40,257 bases of DNA from an uncultured Flavobacterium sp. Its GTDB lineage: Bacteria; Bacteroidota; Bacteroidia; Flavobacteriales; Flavobacteriaceae. Within the stretch, counting starts at the first letter, position 1; every line of letters begins with the position of its first letter. A program made the translations under genes and the position numbers. The notes below the pieces were generated by a model. It was not told the DNA's origin, did not search any database, and saw only the letters and a list, made by a program, of their open reading frames with translations. Positions 32,119 through 40,257 of the stretch are shown here, piece after piece. Location: assembly GCA_947626185.1 (NCBI GenBank), contig CANQRD010000011.1, forward strand, positions 1-40,257. Direction: 5' to 3'.

Positions 32119-34239
32119 ATGAGAAAAACACTTACAACGCTTCTTGTGGCTACAGTAATTCTTTCCTGTAAAAAAGAAGGAGGAACAGAGCAAGTAGAAG
32201 CTATTCAATATCCAGAAACAAAAAAAGGAGATGTAGTAGATGTTTATTTTGACGAACAAATTGCAGATCCATATCGTTGGTTAGAGGATGATCTTTCAGA
32301 AGAAACTGCAGCTTGGGTAAAAGCTCAAAATGAAGTTACCAATGCATACCTATCACAAATTCCATTTAGAGATCAACTCAAAAAGCAAATGGAAGCAGCT
32401 TGGAATTACGAAAAAATTGGTGCGCCCTTTAAAGAAGGAAATTACACTTATTTCTTCAAAAATAATGGATTACAAAATCAATCTGTTTTATATAGAAAAG
32501 ATGCAACTGGAAAAGAAGAAGTATTTTTAGATCCAAATCAGTTTTCAAAAGATGGTACAACTTCTTTAGGAAGTATAGACTTTTCTGAAGACGGAAGCAA
32601 AGCGGCTTATACGATTTCTGAAGGAGGTAGCGATTGGAGAAAGATTATTGTAATAGATACCAATACGAAAGAAGTAATTGGAGATACATTGGTAGATGTG
32701 AAATTTAGCGGTGTTTCTTGGTTTAAAAACGAAGGTTTCTACTATTCTAGTTATGATAAGCCAGAAGGAAGTGAGTTATCTGCAAAAACAGATCAACACA
32801 AATTGTATTACCATAAATTAGGTACAGCACAAAAAGAAGATGCATTAATTTTTGGTAAAGATCAAAAAAGAAGATATGTGGGAGGTTCTGTTACTGGTGA
32901 CAATAAATATTTAGTAATTACAGCGGCTAATTCTACTTACGGAAACGAATTGTATATTAAAGACCTTACAAAAGCAAACAGCCCAATTTTAACTTTGGTA
33001 AACAACTTTGATAGCAGTAATAGCGTTTTAGATAGCAAAGACGGAAAATTATTTATTGTAACAGATTTTAATGCTCCAAATAGTAGAATTGTAGTTGCTG
33101 ATGCAGCAAATGCAAAACAAGCAAACTGGAAAGATTTAATTGCAGAAACAAGCAATGTATTATCGCCATCAACAGGTGGAGGATACATTTTTGCTAGCTA
33201 TTTAAAAGATGCTGTTTCTATGGTGAAGCAATATGATTATTCTGGAAAGGAAATCAGAACAATCGAATTGCCAGGAATTGGAACAGCAAGTGGATTTGGT
33301 GGAAAAAAAGAAGATAAAACAATTTATTATTCTTTTACAAACTACATTACACCGGGTACAATTTATTCTTTTGAAGTTGCTGAAGGGCAATCAAAATTAT
33401 ATGAACAACCAAAAGTAAAATTTGATTCTTCTAAGTACGAATCAAAACAAGTATTTTATACATCAAAAGATGGCACAAAAGTTCCTATGATTATTACTTA
33501 TAAAAAAGGAATTGAATTGAATGGTAAAAATCCAACGATGTTATATGCTTACGGCGGATTCAACATTAGCCTTACACCTTCTTTTAGTATTGCTAACGCA
33601 ATTTGGTTAGAAAATGGTGGTGTTTATGCTGTACCAAACTTAAGAGGTGGTGGTGAGTATGGAAAAGAGTGGCACGTTGCTGGAACTCAAATGCAAAAAC
33701 AAAATGTATTTGACGATTTCATTGCTGCTGCTCAATATTTGATTGATAATAAATATACTTCATCTGATTTCTTAGCAATTAAAGGAGGATCAAACGGTGG
33801 ATTATTAGTTGGAGCTACAATGACTCAACGTCCAGATTTAATGAAAGTAGCTTTACCAGCTGTTGGAGTTTTAGATATGTTGCGTTACCATACATTTACT
33901 GCTGGAGCAGGTTGGGCTTATGATTATGGAACAGCAGATGATAGCAAAGAAATGTTTGAATACTTAAAAAGATATTCTCCACTGCACAATGTAAAAGCAG
34001 AAGCTTATCCAGCAACTATGATTACAACTGGTGATCACGATGACAGAGTAGTACCAGCACACAGCTTTAAATTTGCTGCTGAATTACAGGCTAAAAATAC
34101 TGGAAATAATCCAATGTTAATTAGAATCGAAGTAAATGCAGGACACGGAGCAGGAAAATCAGTTGCTCAAAACATACAAGAAAATGTAGATTTACAAGCA
34201 TTTACATTATATAGTATGGGAATTAAAAAGTTAAAGTAA
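32119..34239 (+). CDS. Prolyl oligopeptidase family lipoprotein (S9)
   Basis: A serine peptidase that cuts peptides after proline. The 706-residue protein has a lipoprotein signal (LSC, Cys about 17), so it is membrane-anchored on the periplasmic or outer face. A beta-propeller (about residues 70-420, starting DPYRWLEDD) is followed by the alpha/beta-hydrolase domain with GGSNGG (Ser558), the Asp in TGDHDDRVVPAHS (641 or 642) and His676 in NAGHGAG. Length and motifs match prolyl oligopeptidase. It is transcribed alone and shares a terminator with the converging DUF1684 gene. Confidence 0.95.
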   Translation: MRKTLTTLLVATVILSCKKEGGTEQVEAIQYPETKKGDVVDVYFDEQIADPYRWLEDDLSEETAAWVKAQNEVTNAYLSQIPFRDQLKKQMEAAWNYEKIGAPFKEGNYTYFFKNNGLQNQSVLYRKDATGKEEVFLDPNQFSKDGTTSLGSIDFSEDGSKAAYTISEGGSDWRKIIVIDTNTKEVIGDTLVDVKFSGVSWFKNEGFYYSSYDKPEGSELSAKTDQHKLYYHKLGTAQKEDALIFGKDQKRRYVGGSVTGDNKYLVITAANSTYGNELYIKDLTKANSPILTLVNNFDSSNSVLDSKDGKLFIVTDFNAPNSRIVVADAANAKQANWKDLIAETSNVLSPSTGGGYIFASYLKDAVSMVKQYDYSGKEIRTIELPGIGTASGFGGKKEDKTIYYSFTNYITPGTIYSFEVAEGQSKLYEQPKVKFDSSKYESKQVFYTSKDGTKVPMIITYKKGIELNGKNPTMLYAYGGFNISLTPSFSIANAIWLENGGVYAVPNLRGGGEYGKEWHVAGTQMQKQNVFDDFIAAAQYLIDNKYTSSDFLAIKGGSNGGLLVGATMTQRPDLMKVALPAVGVLDMLRYHTFTAGAGWAYDYGTADDSKEMFEYLKRYSPLHNVKAEAYPATMITTGDHDDRVVPAHSFKFAAELQAKNTGNNPMLIRIEVNAGHGAGKSVAQNIQENVDLQAFTLYSMGIKKLK

Positions 34240-34255
34240 CTAGCTAATTTATTTT

Positions 34256-34290
34256 AATAAAAAATCCAGGCAATGCCTGGATTTTTTATT
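34256..34290. terminator. Bidirectional terminator
   Basis: A perfect 16-base-pair stem, AATAAAAAATCCAGGC with GCCTGGATTTTTTATT, with loop AAT. It overlaps the stop codon of the DUF1684 gene. Confidence 0.88.
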
Positions 34291-34894
34291 CGTATTTATA
34301 GTCTTTAATTCCTGCATTGATTTCTGTTGGAATATAATTTTGTTCAGGAGGAATTGGACAGGAAAATTTTGGATTATAAACACAATAAGGATTATAAGCC
34401 AAATTAAAATTAATAATCAACTTTTCTCCTTCTTCTGGAATTTTTAAATCGATGTATCTTCCACCACCATAGGTTGTTACACCTGAGGTTAAATCTGTAA
34501 ATGGAAGGAATAGATGTTTCTCGTATTCTTTATTGGATAACAAGCTTAAGTCTTGAAACAGATCTACCGAATGTTCCTGTCCACTTAAGTTAAATTTTGC
34601 TTCTCCATATTTAATATACATTGGTTTTCGATCTGTTGTTGTAACCATCTGAAATGGCTTTTCGTCAGGTGTTCTTATTAACTCTGCTTCTATAACATAC
34701 CGTTCGCTAATTGGAAAAAAATCTAATTCTTTAAATTTCTTTATAGCGTCTGGAGGTAATGGAGAAGAATCTTTATCTTTAAATTCTTTGTTTAAGTTTT
34801 TCTGAAATAATATAGCCTTGTCTTGTTCTGTTTTGGGCGATGAACACGCAAATTGCAGAAAAATACATGTACTTATTAGAAATAATCGTTTCAT
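34286..34894 (-). CDS. DUF1684 lipoprotein
   Basis: A 202-residue lipoprotein (lipobox FACS, Cys about 17). The DUF1684 pattern is RPMYIKYGEAKFNLSGQE, LPFTDLTSGVTTYGGGRYIDL and NLAYNPYCVYNPKFSCPIPP. Members are of unknown function and have a beta-rich fold. The conserved YNPYCVYNP and SCPIPP cysteines are present, as in the family. Single gene; the terminator overlaps its stop. Confidence 0.9.
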   Translation of the reverse strand: MKRLFLISTCIFLQFACSSPKTEQDKAILFQKNLNKEFKDKDSSPLPPDAIKKFKELDFFPISERYVIEAELIRTPDEKPFQMVTTTDRKPMYIKYGEAKFNLSGQEHSVDLFQDLSLLSNKEYEKHLFLPFTDLTSGVTTYGGGRYIDLKIPEEGEKLIINFNLAYNPYCVYNPKFSCPIPPEQNYIPTEINAGIKDYKYE

Positions 34895-34930
34895 GATTTG
34901 TTGTTGAAAAATAGTATTTTCTGTAAATGT

Positions 34931-34964
34931 AAAAAAAAGGTTTGCCTTAAAAAAGTCAAACCTT
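34931..34964 (-). terminator. Terminator of dps
   Basis: AAGGTTTG and CAAACCTT form an 8-base-pair stem. On the minus strand it is followed by a run of eight T's, 23 bases past the dps stop. Confidence 0.7.
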
Positions 34965-34986
34965 GCATTTAAAATTTAGAAATTTA

Positions 34987-35460
34987 CTATTTGATATGCG
35001 ATCTCAACATCCAAGCTGTTTTTTCGTGTGCTTCCATTAAAGCAATTAAAAAGTCGGCTGTACCTGCATCGTTTAATTCTTCTATTAATGCAATATTTTC
35101 TCTGATGAAAATAATTATTGCTTCATGATCTTTTAATAAGTCTTCAATCCATGACTTGCTGTCGTTTCCTCTATTATCTCTATTTTCAGATAAATGAGTA
35201 AGAGCTAAATAATCTTTTAAAGACGAAGGGGCGTAGTGTCCAATTTGTCTTATTCTTTCCGCAATTTCATCAACGTGTTCAATCAACTCGCTATATTGTT
35301 TTTCAAAATAGGCATGCATTGAATGAAAGTCTATTCCTTCAACATTGTAATGAGCATTTCTTGTTTTTGTATATACAATAAACTCATCCGCTAATAATTT
35401 TGATAAAATGTCTGCTACTTTTTGACGTGCATCTGCCGTTATTCCAATGTTAATTTTCAT
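34987..35460 (-). CDS. dps: Dps-type DNA-protection ferritin
   Basis: Mini-ferritin that oxidises and stores iron using peroxide, protecting DNA. The 157-residue protein has the intersubunit ferroxidase ligands His37 (RNAHYNV), His49 (FHSMHAYFE), Asp64 and Glu68 (HVDEIAERI), with the spacing 12-15-4 seen in the family. The C-terminus ends SHIK. A 12-base inverted repeat at 35508-35535 lies 48 bases upstream of the start and could be an operator. Confidence 0.95.
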   Translation of the reverse strand: MKINIGITADARQKVADILSKLLADEFIVYTKTRNAHYNVEGIDFHSMHAYFEKQYSELIEHVDEIAERIRQIGHYAPSSLKDYLALTHLSENRDNRGNDSKSWIEDLLKDHEAIIIFIRENIALIEELNDAGTADFLIALMEAHEKTAWMLRSHIK

Positions 35461-35507
35461 AAGTTAGTTTTTATTGTGATATAAATTTAATAAAAATAGA
35501 TGGTTTT

Positions 35508-35535
35508 AATTATAAATTACTTATAATTTATAATT
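35508..35535. promoter_or_regulatory. Palindrome upstream of dps, possible operator
   Basis: AATTATAAATTA and TAATTTATAATT form a perfect 12-base inverted repeat around CTTA. AT-rich palindromes of this TTATAA type resemble PerR/Fur-class operators, but the exact consensus is not met. It lies 48 bases upstream of dps on its promoter side. Confidence 0.4.
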
Positions 35536-35576
35536 GAATAAAATTTGATTATTAAAAAGAACTAAATAAAATAAAA

Positions 35577-35597
35577 AAAGGAGCTATAAGCTCCTTT
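35577..35597 (-). terminator. Terminator of the coiled-coil lipoprotein gene
   Basis: AAAGGAGCT and AGCTCCTTT form a perfect 9-base-pair stem, loop ATA. On the minus strand it is followed by TTTT, six bases after the stop. Confidence 0.75.
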
Positions 35598-35602
35598 ATA
35601 AA

Positions 35603-36055
35603 TTATTTTTTAAATTGATCTGCAGCATTCTGTAATTCTTTTTTAGTTTCATTAGCAGCAGTTTCTACTTTGTTTTTTGTTTCATCTACTTTTTTATCTA
35701 AGTGGTCTGCAGCTTCATTTGTAGCATCTTTTATCTCATTTAATTTATCTGCAGTTTGATTTTTAGCCTCATTAGCTTTGTCTTTTAAATCATCATATGT
35801 ATTTATCGTTTTTTCTTTCGCTGCTTGCCAAGCTTCTTCTGCGTCGTTTAATGCCTTTTGCGCTTGTTCTTCAAGTGTTTTGTCACCACTTTTTATTGCC
35901 TCATCTAAGGCCTTTTTAGCCTCATCTACTTTCGTTTTTAAATCAGCAGTTGATTGCTCTGTTTGTTCTGTAGCTTTATCATCTTTCTTTTCATTTTTAC
36001 AAGATGTTACTATAAATAAACCACAGATAGCTAATGATAATATTAGTTTTTTCAT
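35603..36055 (-). CDS. Coiled-coil lipoprotein (LEA/apolipoprotein-like)
   Basis: A 150-residue lipoprotein with lipobox VTSC (Cys about 19). The rest is a long amphipathic Lys/Glu/Ala-rich helix with 11-residue-like repeats (DEAKKALDEAIKSG, KEKTINTYDDLKDKANEAKNQ, DKKVDETKNKVETAAN), similar to LEA or apolipoprotein helices. Such proteins are often stress-linked or envelope spacers. The sequence is strongly biased in composition, so homology is hard to trace; no function can be assigned. Confidence 0.8.
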   Translation of the reverse strand: MKKLILSLAICGLFIVTSCKNEKKDDKATEQTEQSTADLKTKVDEAKKALDEAIKSGDKTLEEQAQKALNDAEEAWQAAKEKTINTYDDLKDKANEAKNQTADKLNEIKDATNEAADHLDKKVDETKNKVETAANETKKELQNAADQFKK

Positions 36056-36078
36056 AATGCATTTTAATTTTATACTAT

Positions 36079-36086
36079 CAAATGTA
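36079..36086 (-). promoter_or_regulatory. Candidate -7 element for the coiled-coil lipoprotein
   Basis: TACATTTG on the minus strand matches TAnnTTTG, 23 bases before the ATG. No -33 TTG at the usual spacing. Confidence 0.4.
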
Positions 36087-36131
36087 TGAAAAATAATGAT
36101 GTTTATGATAAAAGTGTTGAAATATTTTAGG

Positions 36132-36818
36132 TTATTTATTAAAATCTAATGGACCAAAATTTCTGATGTATTTTGCAATAGTTTGTTTTCTTCTTTGTAC
36201 ATATGGACCAGATTTTACTGGATTGTAACGTCTTGGGCTTGGTAGAATTACTGCTATTCCTGCCGCCTCATTAACTGTTAATTTAGCTGCGCTTTTGTGA
36301 TACCAATGTTGTGCTGCTGCTTCAGCTCCATATACTCCGTCTCCCATTTCTATACTGTTTAGATATACTTCTAAAATACGTTCTTTAGACCAAAGTAGTT
36401 CAATTAATACTGTAAAATAAGCCTCAAATCCTTTTCGGATGTAGCTTCTTCCTGGCCAAAGAAAAACGTTTTTAGCGGTTTGCTGACTAATCGTGCTTCC
36501 TCCTTTTATTTTTTTTCCTTTTTTATTGCCGTCGAATGCTTGTTTCATGGCATTGAAATCAAATCCGTAATGAGTTAAGAAATTACCATCTTCACTTGCA
36601 ATAACCGCTTTTTGTAAGTTGGGGTTGATATCTTCTATCGGAACCCATTTATGTTTTAGGGTTACAGGTTTTCCATCGATTACTTGTTCTACACAGCGAA
36701 TAAGCATCAATGGAGTAATTGGAACGGGGATAAAACGAAAGAGTATTGTAGAAAAAATACTAATTCCAAAGAACCATAACAATACTTTTTTACAAAAGCG
36801 CATTATTTTACGAATCAT
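36132..36818 (-). CDS. mtgA: Monofunctional peptidoglycan glycosyltransferase MtgA
   Basis: Polymerises lipid II glycan chains at the inner membrane. The 228-residue GT51 protein has one N-terminal membrane helix (about residues 11-30). The catalytic Glu76 is in AVIASEDGNFLTHYGFD, followed by GGSTISQQTAKNVFLWPGRSYIRKG (about 112-137), ERILEVYLNSIEMGDGVYGAEAAA and the end YIRNFGPLD. Length matches MtgA, with no transpeptidase domain. Confidence 0.94.
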   Translation of the reverse strand: MIRKIMRFCKKVLLWFFGISIFSTILFRFIPVPITPLMLIRCVEQVIDGKPVTLKHKWVPIEDINPNLQKAVIASEDGNFLTHYGFDFNAMKQAFDGNKKGKKIKGGSTISQQTAKNVFLWPGRSYIRKGFEAYFTVLIELLWSKERILEVYLNSIEMGDGVYGAEAAAQHWYHKSAAKLTVNEAAGIAVILPSPRRYNPVKSGPYVQRRKQTIAKYIRNFGPLDFNK

Positions 36819-36843
36819 ATGTTTTTGAAGTTAAAAAACGTCA

Positions 36844-36870
36844 CAAATGTAAGTAAAATTCAAAGGTCAA
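36844..36870 (-). promoter_or_regulatory. Promoter of mtgA
   Basis: On the minus strand TACATTTG (36844-36851) matches TAnnTTTG, with TTG (36868-36870) 16 bases upstream, close to the usual -33/-7 spacing. It lies 25 bases before the ATG. Confidence 0.5.
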
Positions 36871-36911
36871 AAATTAATTTATAAGATAAATTTTTGAATC
36901 AGTATAAAGAT

Positions 36912-36940
36912 AAAAAGCAAGCCCAATGGACTTGCTTTTT
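36912..36940 (-). terminator. Terminator of the SDR gene
   Basis: AAAAAGCAAG and CTTGCTTTTT form a 10-base-pair stem with a 9-base loop, seven bases after the SDR stop on the minus strand. Confidence 0.75.
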
Positions 36941-36947
36941 TATTGTA

Positions 36948-37667
36948 TTACGCTGGATTTGTGGTCCATAAAGATGCTGTTTTGAGCAATGCTCTTCTTG
37001 GAAGTTTTAATGCAGAAACTATTAGTTCAGCAAAATCTTCTGGTTGAAGAATGTGATCTGGATTTCCGTCTGTTAATCCTAATTCGATGGACATATCTGA
37101 AGCAATTGTACTTGGCGTTAATGTACAAACTCGGATGTTGTTTTTGCGAACTTCTTTCATTAAAGATTCGGATAAACCAATTACTGCAAATTTTGATGCA
37201 GAATAGGCAGATGTTGATGGATTTCCGTTTAGCCCTGCAGTAGAAGCTACGTTAAAAATATCACCTTCATTCTTAGTAATAAGATGAGGTAAAACTTCTC
37301 TTGTTACGTTGTAAACTCCCATTACGTTTGTTAGTAAAATCTCTTCCCATCGATCTGCTGGCATATCAGTGAATTTCCCAAATTCAGCAATTCCTGCATT
37401 GTTTACCAAAATATCTACTCCGCCTAAAGTTGTAATTACTTTAGCAATTTCTGTATGTACTTTAGCTTTGTCTGTAACATCAAAAACAGCATAAGTAGCT
37501 TTTACTCCCAATGCTTCTAATTCCTTTACAGTTGCTTGTAAATTAGCTTCATTTCTACCTGTAATGGCTACATTGATTCCTTCTTGAGCAAACGCAATTG
37601 CCGTTGCTTTTCCTAATCCTCTTCCGCCACCAGTGATGATAGCGTTTTTTCCTTTTAAGTTTGTCAT
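36948..37667 (-). CDS. Short-chain dehydrogenase/reductase (3-ketoacyl-ACP-reductase-like)
   Basis: A 239-residue NAD(P)-dependent classical SDR. The coenzyme loop is TGGGRGLG (residues 12-19) and NNAG is at 89-92. The catalytic Ser142, Tyr155 and Lys159 are in NVASTAGLNG and YSASK. The protein resembles FabG-type 3-ketoacyl reductases, but the in vivo substrate is unknown. Arg38 after the second strand (AITGRNEAN) suggests NADPH preference. Confidence 0.9.
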   Translation of the reverse strand: MTNLKGKNAIITGGGRGLGKATAIAFAQEGINVAITGRNEANLQATVKELEALGVKATYAVFDVTDKAKVHTEIAKVITTLGGVDILVNNAGIAEFGKFTDMPADRWEEILLTNVMGVYNVTREVLPHLITKNEGDIFNVASTAGLNGNPSTSAYSASKFAVIGLSESLMKEVRKNNIRVCTLTPSTIASDMSIELGLTDGNPDHILQPEDFAELIVSALKLPRRALLKTASLWTTNPA

Positions 37668-37724
37668 TATAATCTGTTTTATATAAAGATACCAAAATTT
37701 AACATAGCTATTGTTGTCTAATCA

Positions 37725-38495
37725 TTAAGCCTGATCAATAACGCTTTCAATAGCATTCCAAAGTTCGTAGCGTTTTGCAAGTGCTTGTTTAGAAATTTCT
37801 ACAACTTCTTGCCATTTTTGCTCATCTTCACCACAAAGTTCTGTAATCATTTGCATAGCCATTGGTCCGTGTTCATCGCCATCTAATTCGATATGACGTT
37901 CAAAATAATAGATTAACTTTGATAAATCGGTATCGGGAAAGTTTGTTTGAAATCCTTTCAATATTTCTGTAAACATGGCAGGAATTAAATCTTCTCTTCC
38001 AAAAGTAAAAGCGGCTGCAATTTCATGTTCTTTCCCATTCATTATTACAGTAAAGGTAAAATGTAAAAAGTTTCTTATTCCTTGCTCTACAGGTAATTGG
38101 TCAATTGCTTTTTCGATAGATTCTCCCGCTTGCAATTGTTGAATAAATGCGCTAATACTATTTGTGTTGGCATTTGCAGTTTGCATGGCATCCAAATACA
38201 TTTCAAAATGACTTTGGCGAGATCCGTCAATGGCTAAATCTGACTCTTCTGCTAATACAATTTCGTTGATTAAATATCGCGTTTGTGAATGTTTTGATGC
38301 AAACCAAGGCACAGTTGTACAAGTTAGTTTTTGTTGTAGTGCTTTAAGAAGCGACATAAAATCCCATACAGCATAAACGTGTCCTTCCATGAAATACTGT
38401 AAATCTTTGATGGAATTTATTTTGTTGTAAAGAGGATGTAGCAAGAGAACATTGCGCTCTGCTTGTATTGCTTTATTAACTTCTTGAATTGTCAT
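37725..38495 (-). CDS. DUF3050 protein (haem-oxygenase-like fold)
   Basis: A 256-residue, helix-rich cytoplasmic protein matching DUF3050: HPLYNKINSIKDLQYFMEGH, AVWDFMSLLKALQQKLT, VPWFASKHSQTRYLINEI and YYFERHIELDGDEHGPMAMQM. Histidines/glutamates at about 38 (EGH), 80-90 (NEIVLAEESD) and 190-200 (FERHIELDGDEHG) could bind a di-iron or haem centre, as in other haem-oxygenase-like oxidases (inference). Single gene; a terminator of the dehydrogenase lies just upstream. Confidence 0.88.
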   Translation of the reverse strand: MTIQEVNKAIQAERNVLLLHPLYNKINSIKDLQYFMEGHVYAVWDFMSLLKALQQKLTCTTVPWFASKHSQTRYLINEIVLAEESDLAIDGSRQSHFEMYLDAMQTANANTNSISAFIQQLQAGESIEKAIDQLPVEQGIRNFLHFTFTVIMNGKEHEIAAAFTFGREDLIPAMFTEILKGFQTNFPDTDLSKLIYYFERHIELDGDEHGPMAMQMITELCGEDEQKWQEVVEISKQALAKRYELWNAIESVIDQA

Positions 38496-38518
38496 GATAA
38501 ATATTTTCTATAAAATTA

Positions 38519-38548
38519 AAAAAGCTTCTCTATTCAGAGAAGCTTTTT
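38519..38548 (-). terminator. Terminator of the acyl-CoA dehydrogenase gene
   Basis: A perfect 13-base-pair stem, AAAAAGCTTCTCT with AGAGAAGCTTTTT, with loop ATTC, 29 bases past the dehydrogenase stop. Confidence 0.85.
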
Positions 38549-38577
38549 ATATAAACTTTATCTATTATGTAATAGGA

Positions 38578-39756
38578 TTATTTGAATGCAGGAAAACCTG
38601 TAACATCCATTCCTGTAATTAACAAGTGAATATCATGCGTACCTTCGTAAGTAACTACTGATTCAAGGTTCATCATGTGACGCATAATAGAATATTCGCC
38701 AGTAATACCCATTCCACCCAACATTTGACGAGCCTCACGTGCGATGTCTAAAGCCATCGCTACGTTGTTTCTCTTAGCCATAGAAATTTGTGCAGATGTT
38801 GCTCTATCTTCATTTCTTAATACTCCTAAACGCCAAGTTAATAATTGAGCTTTTGTGATTTCTGTAATCATTTCAGCTAATTTCTTTTGTTGTAATTGGA
38901 AAGCACCGATTGGTTTGTCAAATTGAATTCTTTCCTGAGAATAACGCAAAGCCGTATCATAACAATCCATTGCTGCCCCGATAGCCCCCCAAGCAATACC
39001 ATAACGCGCTGAATCTAAGCATCCAAGTGGAGCACCTAATCCAGATTTGTTTGGTAATAAATTTTCTTTAGGTACTTTAACGTTGTCAAAAATAAGTTCT
39101 CCTGTTGCAGAAGCTCTTAACGACCACTTGTTGTGTGTTTCTGGAGTTGAAAAACCTTCCATACCACGTTCAACAATTAATCCGTGAATTCTTCCTTCTT
39201 CATTTTTTGCCCAAACTACAGCAATATCAGCAAAAGGAGCATTAGAAATCCACATTTTTGCACCGTTTAAAAGATAATGATCGCCCATGTCTTTAAAGTT
39301 GGTAATCATTCCTCCAGGGTTTGAACCAAAATCTGGCTCTGTTAAACCAAAACAACCAATCATTTCACCAGTTGCTAATTTTGGAAGATACTTCATGCGT
39401 TGTTCTTCATTTCCGTATTTCCAAATAGGATACATTACTAATGAAGATTGAACAGAAGAGGTAGAGCGAACACCAGAATCTCCGCGTTCGATTTCTTGCA
39501 TAATTAATCCGTAAGAAATTTGGTCTAATCCAGCTCCTCCGTATTCTGTTGGTATATAAGGACCAAAACCTCCAATTTCAGCTAATCCATTGATAATTTG
39601 TTTTGGGAATTCTGCTTTTTGTGCGTATTCTTCAATAATTGGAGAAACTTCTTTCTTTACCCATGCTCTTGCAGCATCTCTAATTAATTTATGTTCTTCT
39701 GTTAGTAAATCATCTAACAGATAATAATCAGGTGCTTGAAATAAATCTGGTTTCAT
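38578..39756 (-). CDS. gcdH: Acyl-CoA dehydrogenase, glutaryl-CoA dehydrogenase-like
   Basis: FAD-dependent dehydrogenase that oxidises (and, in this subgroup, decarboxylates) glutaryl-CoA in lysine/tryptophan degradation. The 392 residues include SGVRSTSSVQSSLVMYPI (with the substrate-binding Arg of the glutaryl-CoA subgroup), CFGLTEPDFGSNPGGM (FAD/substrate loop), the acyl-CoA-dehydrogenase signature QMLGGMGITGEYSIMRH and the catalytic base Glu371 in YEGTHDIH. The subgroup call rests on those motifs; a related acyl-CoA dehydrogenase is the alternative. Confidence 0.9.
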   Translation of the reverse strand: MKPDLFQAPDYYLLDDLLTEEHKLIRDAARAWVKKEVSPIIEEYAQKAEFPKQIINGLAEIGGFGPYIPTEYGGAGLDQISYGLIMQEIERGDSGVRSTSSVQSSLVMYPIWKYGNEEQRMKYLPKLATGEMIGCFGLTEPDFGSNPGGMITNFKDMGDHYLLNGAKMWISNAPFADIAVVWAKNEEGRIHGLIVERGMEGFSTPETHNKWSLRASATGELIFDNVKVPKENLLPNKSGLGAPLGCLDSARYGIAWGAIGAAMDCYDTALRYSQERIQFDKPIGAFQLQQKKLAEMITEITKAQLLTWRLGVLRNEDRATSAQISMAKRNNVAMALDIAREARQMLGGMGITGEYSIMRHMMNLESVVTYEGTHDIHLLITGMDVTGFPAFK

Positions 39757-39786
39757 AATTCGATTTAAAGTTTTTTAGTTCTAAAG

Positions 39787-39816
39787 CAAAAATACTTATT
39801 ATTTAGAGATGTACAA
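39787..39816 (-). promoter_or_regulatory. Promoter of the glutaryl-CoA dehydrogenase gene
   Basis: On the minus strand TTG (39814-39816), then 19 bases, then TATTTTTG (39787-39794): the Bacteroidetes -33/-7 arrangement with ideal spacing, ending 30 bases before the ATG. This is the clearest promoter in the window. Confidence 0.65.
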
Positions 39817-39907
39817 TTTTTGTTGAAAATAGATCTAGTATAAGTTTTTGTATGATCGAATTAGTAAATGATGTTTTGTTATTACTGACCTGATTTTTGA
39901 GATTAAT

Positions 39908-39915
39908 TATATTTG
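39908..39915 (+). promoter_or_regulatory. Candidate -7 element for csaA
   Basis: TATATTTG matches TAnnTTTG and ends 25 bases before the ATG at 39941. No -33 TTG at the usual spacing. Confidence 0.45.
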
Positions 39916-39940
39916 TTTAAAGTCATTAATAAGAAGTAAT

Positions 39941-40257
39941 ATGGAGAGTTTAAATAATAATCTTTTGTGGGAAGATTTCATGAAAGTTGATATGCGGGTA
40001 GGAACAATTATTTTGGCAGAAGAATTTAAAGAAGTGAGAAATCCTGCATATAAATTAGTTATCGATTTTGGAGAAGAAATTGGTACGAAAAAAACTTCAG
40101 CTCAAATAACAAAATTATATAGTTTAGAAGAACTGATAGGTAAACAAGTTATTGCGGTGGTCAATTTTCCGCCCAAGCAAATTGCTAATTTTATGAGTGA
40201 ATGTTTGGTGATAGGTGCAGTAGATGGAAAAGATGTAACGTTACTGAGCAGTGATAA
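39941..40257 (+). CDS. csaA: tRNA-binding protein CsaA (3' end cut by window)
   Basis: A small dimeric protein with an OB-fold tRNA-binding domain that acts as an export-related chaperone in Bacillus. The 105 codons present include [43 protein letters not shown] and [20 protein letters not shown], the family signature. Complete CsaA proteins have about 110 residues, so only the last few are missing at the window end. Confidence 0.92.
   Translation, partial: MESLNNNLLWEDFMKVDMRVGTIILAEEFKEVRNPAYKLVIDFGEEIGTKKTSAQITKLYSLEELIGKQVIAVVNFPPKQIANFMSECLVIGAVDGKDVTLLSSD

Noticed and set aside
1..40257. CRISPR arrays, insertion sequences, integrases, attachment sites
   Set aside because: I saw no regularly spaced direct repeats, no transposase or integrase motifs, and the single tRNA gene has no duplicated 3' end nearby. 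The window looks like ordinary chromosome.

Overview
The window is a low-GC bacterial chromosome segment from a member of the Bacteroidetes, most likely the family Flavobacteriaceae. Three things point there: the protein families (DUF3109, DUF1684, DUF3050, DUF4625 and PCMD-like proteins, phosphocholine-specific phospholipase C, a TonB receptor with a carboxypeptidase-regulatory N-terminus); repeated TAnnTTTG promoter -7 elements; and genes that mostly lack a strong Shine-Dalgarno sequence. I cannot name the genus with confidence. I see no phage, transposon, integrase, rRNA or CRISPR array. This is a mostly core housekeeping region with some accessory envelope and metal genes.

Layout. (1) 5-4951, minus strand: a tightly packed operon of an uncharacterised acidic-linker protein, rsmI, an OsmC-family gene, recJ and asd. 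Two of its junctions are TAATG stop/start overlaps. Divergent to it are tdk (5038) and an MFS transporter. (2) 6995-8412, plus: a metallo-beta-lactamase/double-rhodanese sulfur gene whose last 27 codons are pushed out of frame by an apparent TA duplication. (3) 8489-10555, minus: alkB- and ada-like alkylation-repair genes with an Lrp/AsnC regulator upstream. (4) 10692-15597: a secreted serine hydrolase, then a minus-strand run of lipoproteins, two VOC proteins, a DUF1801 protein, a DUF3784 protein and a DUF1697 gene broken by two one-base homopolymer losses. (5) 15955-19046, minus: tRNA-Ser(GGA), L-asparaginase, an acyltransferase and TatD. Divergent to these are a retropepsin-like protease and a Tat-exported phospholipase C (to 22165). 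(6) 22243-27829: a DUF3109 protein, a small membrane protein paired with a short FAD protein, then a three-gene envelope operon: an outer-membrane barrel, an EptA-like phosphoethanolamine transferase and a secreted PCMD-like protein. (7) 28300-32016, plus: a putative metal-uptake operon in which two small His/Cys membrane proteins with related R-x-P-P C-termini flank a TonB-dependent receptor, followed by a His-rich DUF4625 lipoprotein. (8) 32119-40257: a prolyl oligopeptidase lipoprotein, a DUF1684 lipoprotein, Dps, a coiled-coil lipoprotein, MtgA, an SDR, a DUF3050 protein, glutaryl-CoA dehydrogenase and the start of csaA.

How it fits together. Most transcription units end in long, nearly perfect hairpins, several of them shared by converging genes. 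The most interesting parts are the TonB locus with its twin R-x-P-P proteins, the barrel/EptA/PCMD operon, the two broken genes, and a terminator for the sulfur gene that lies inside the 3' end of alkB.
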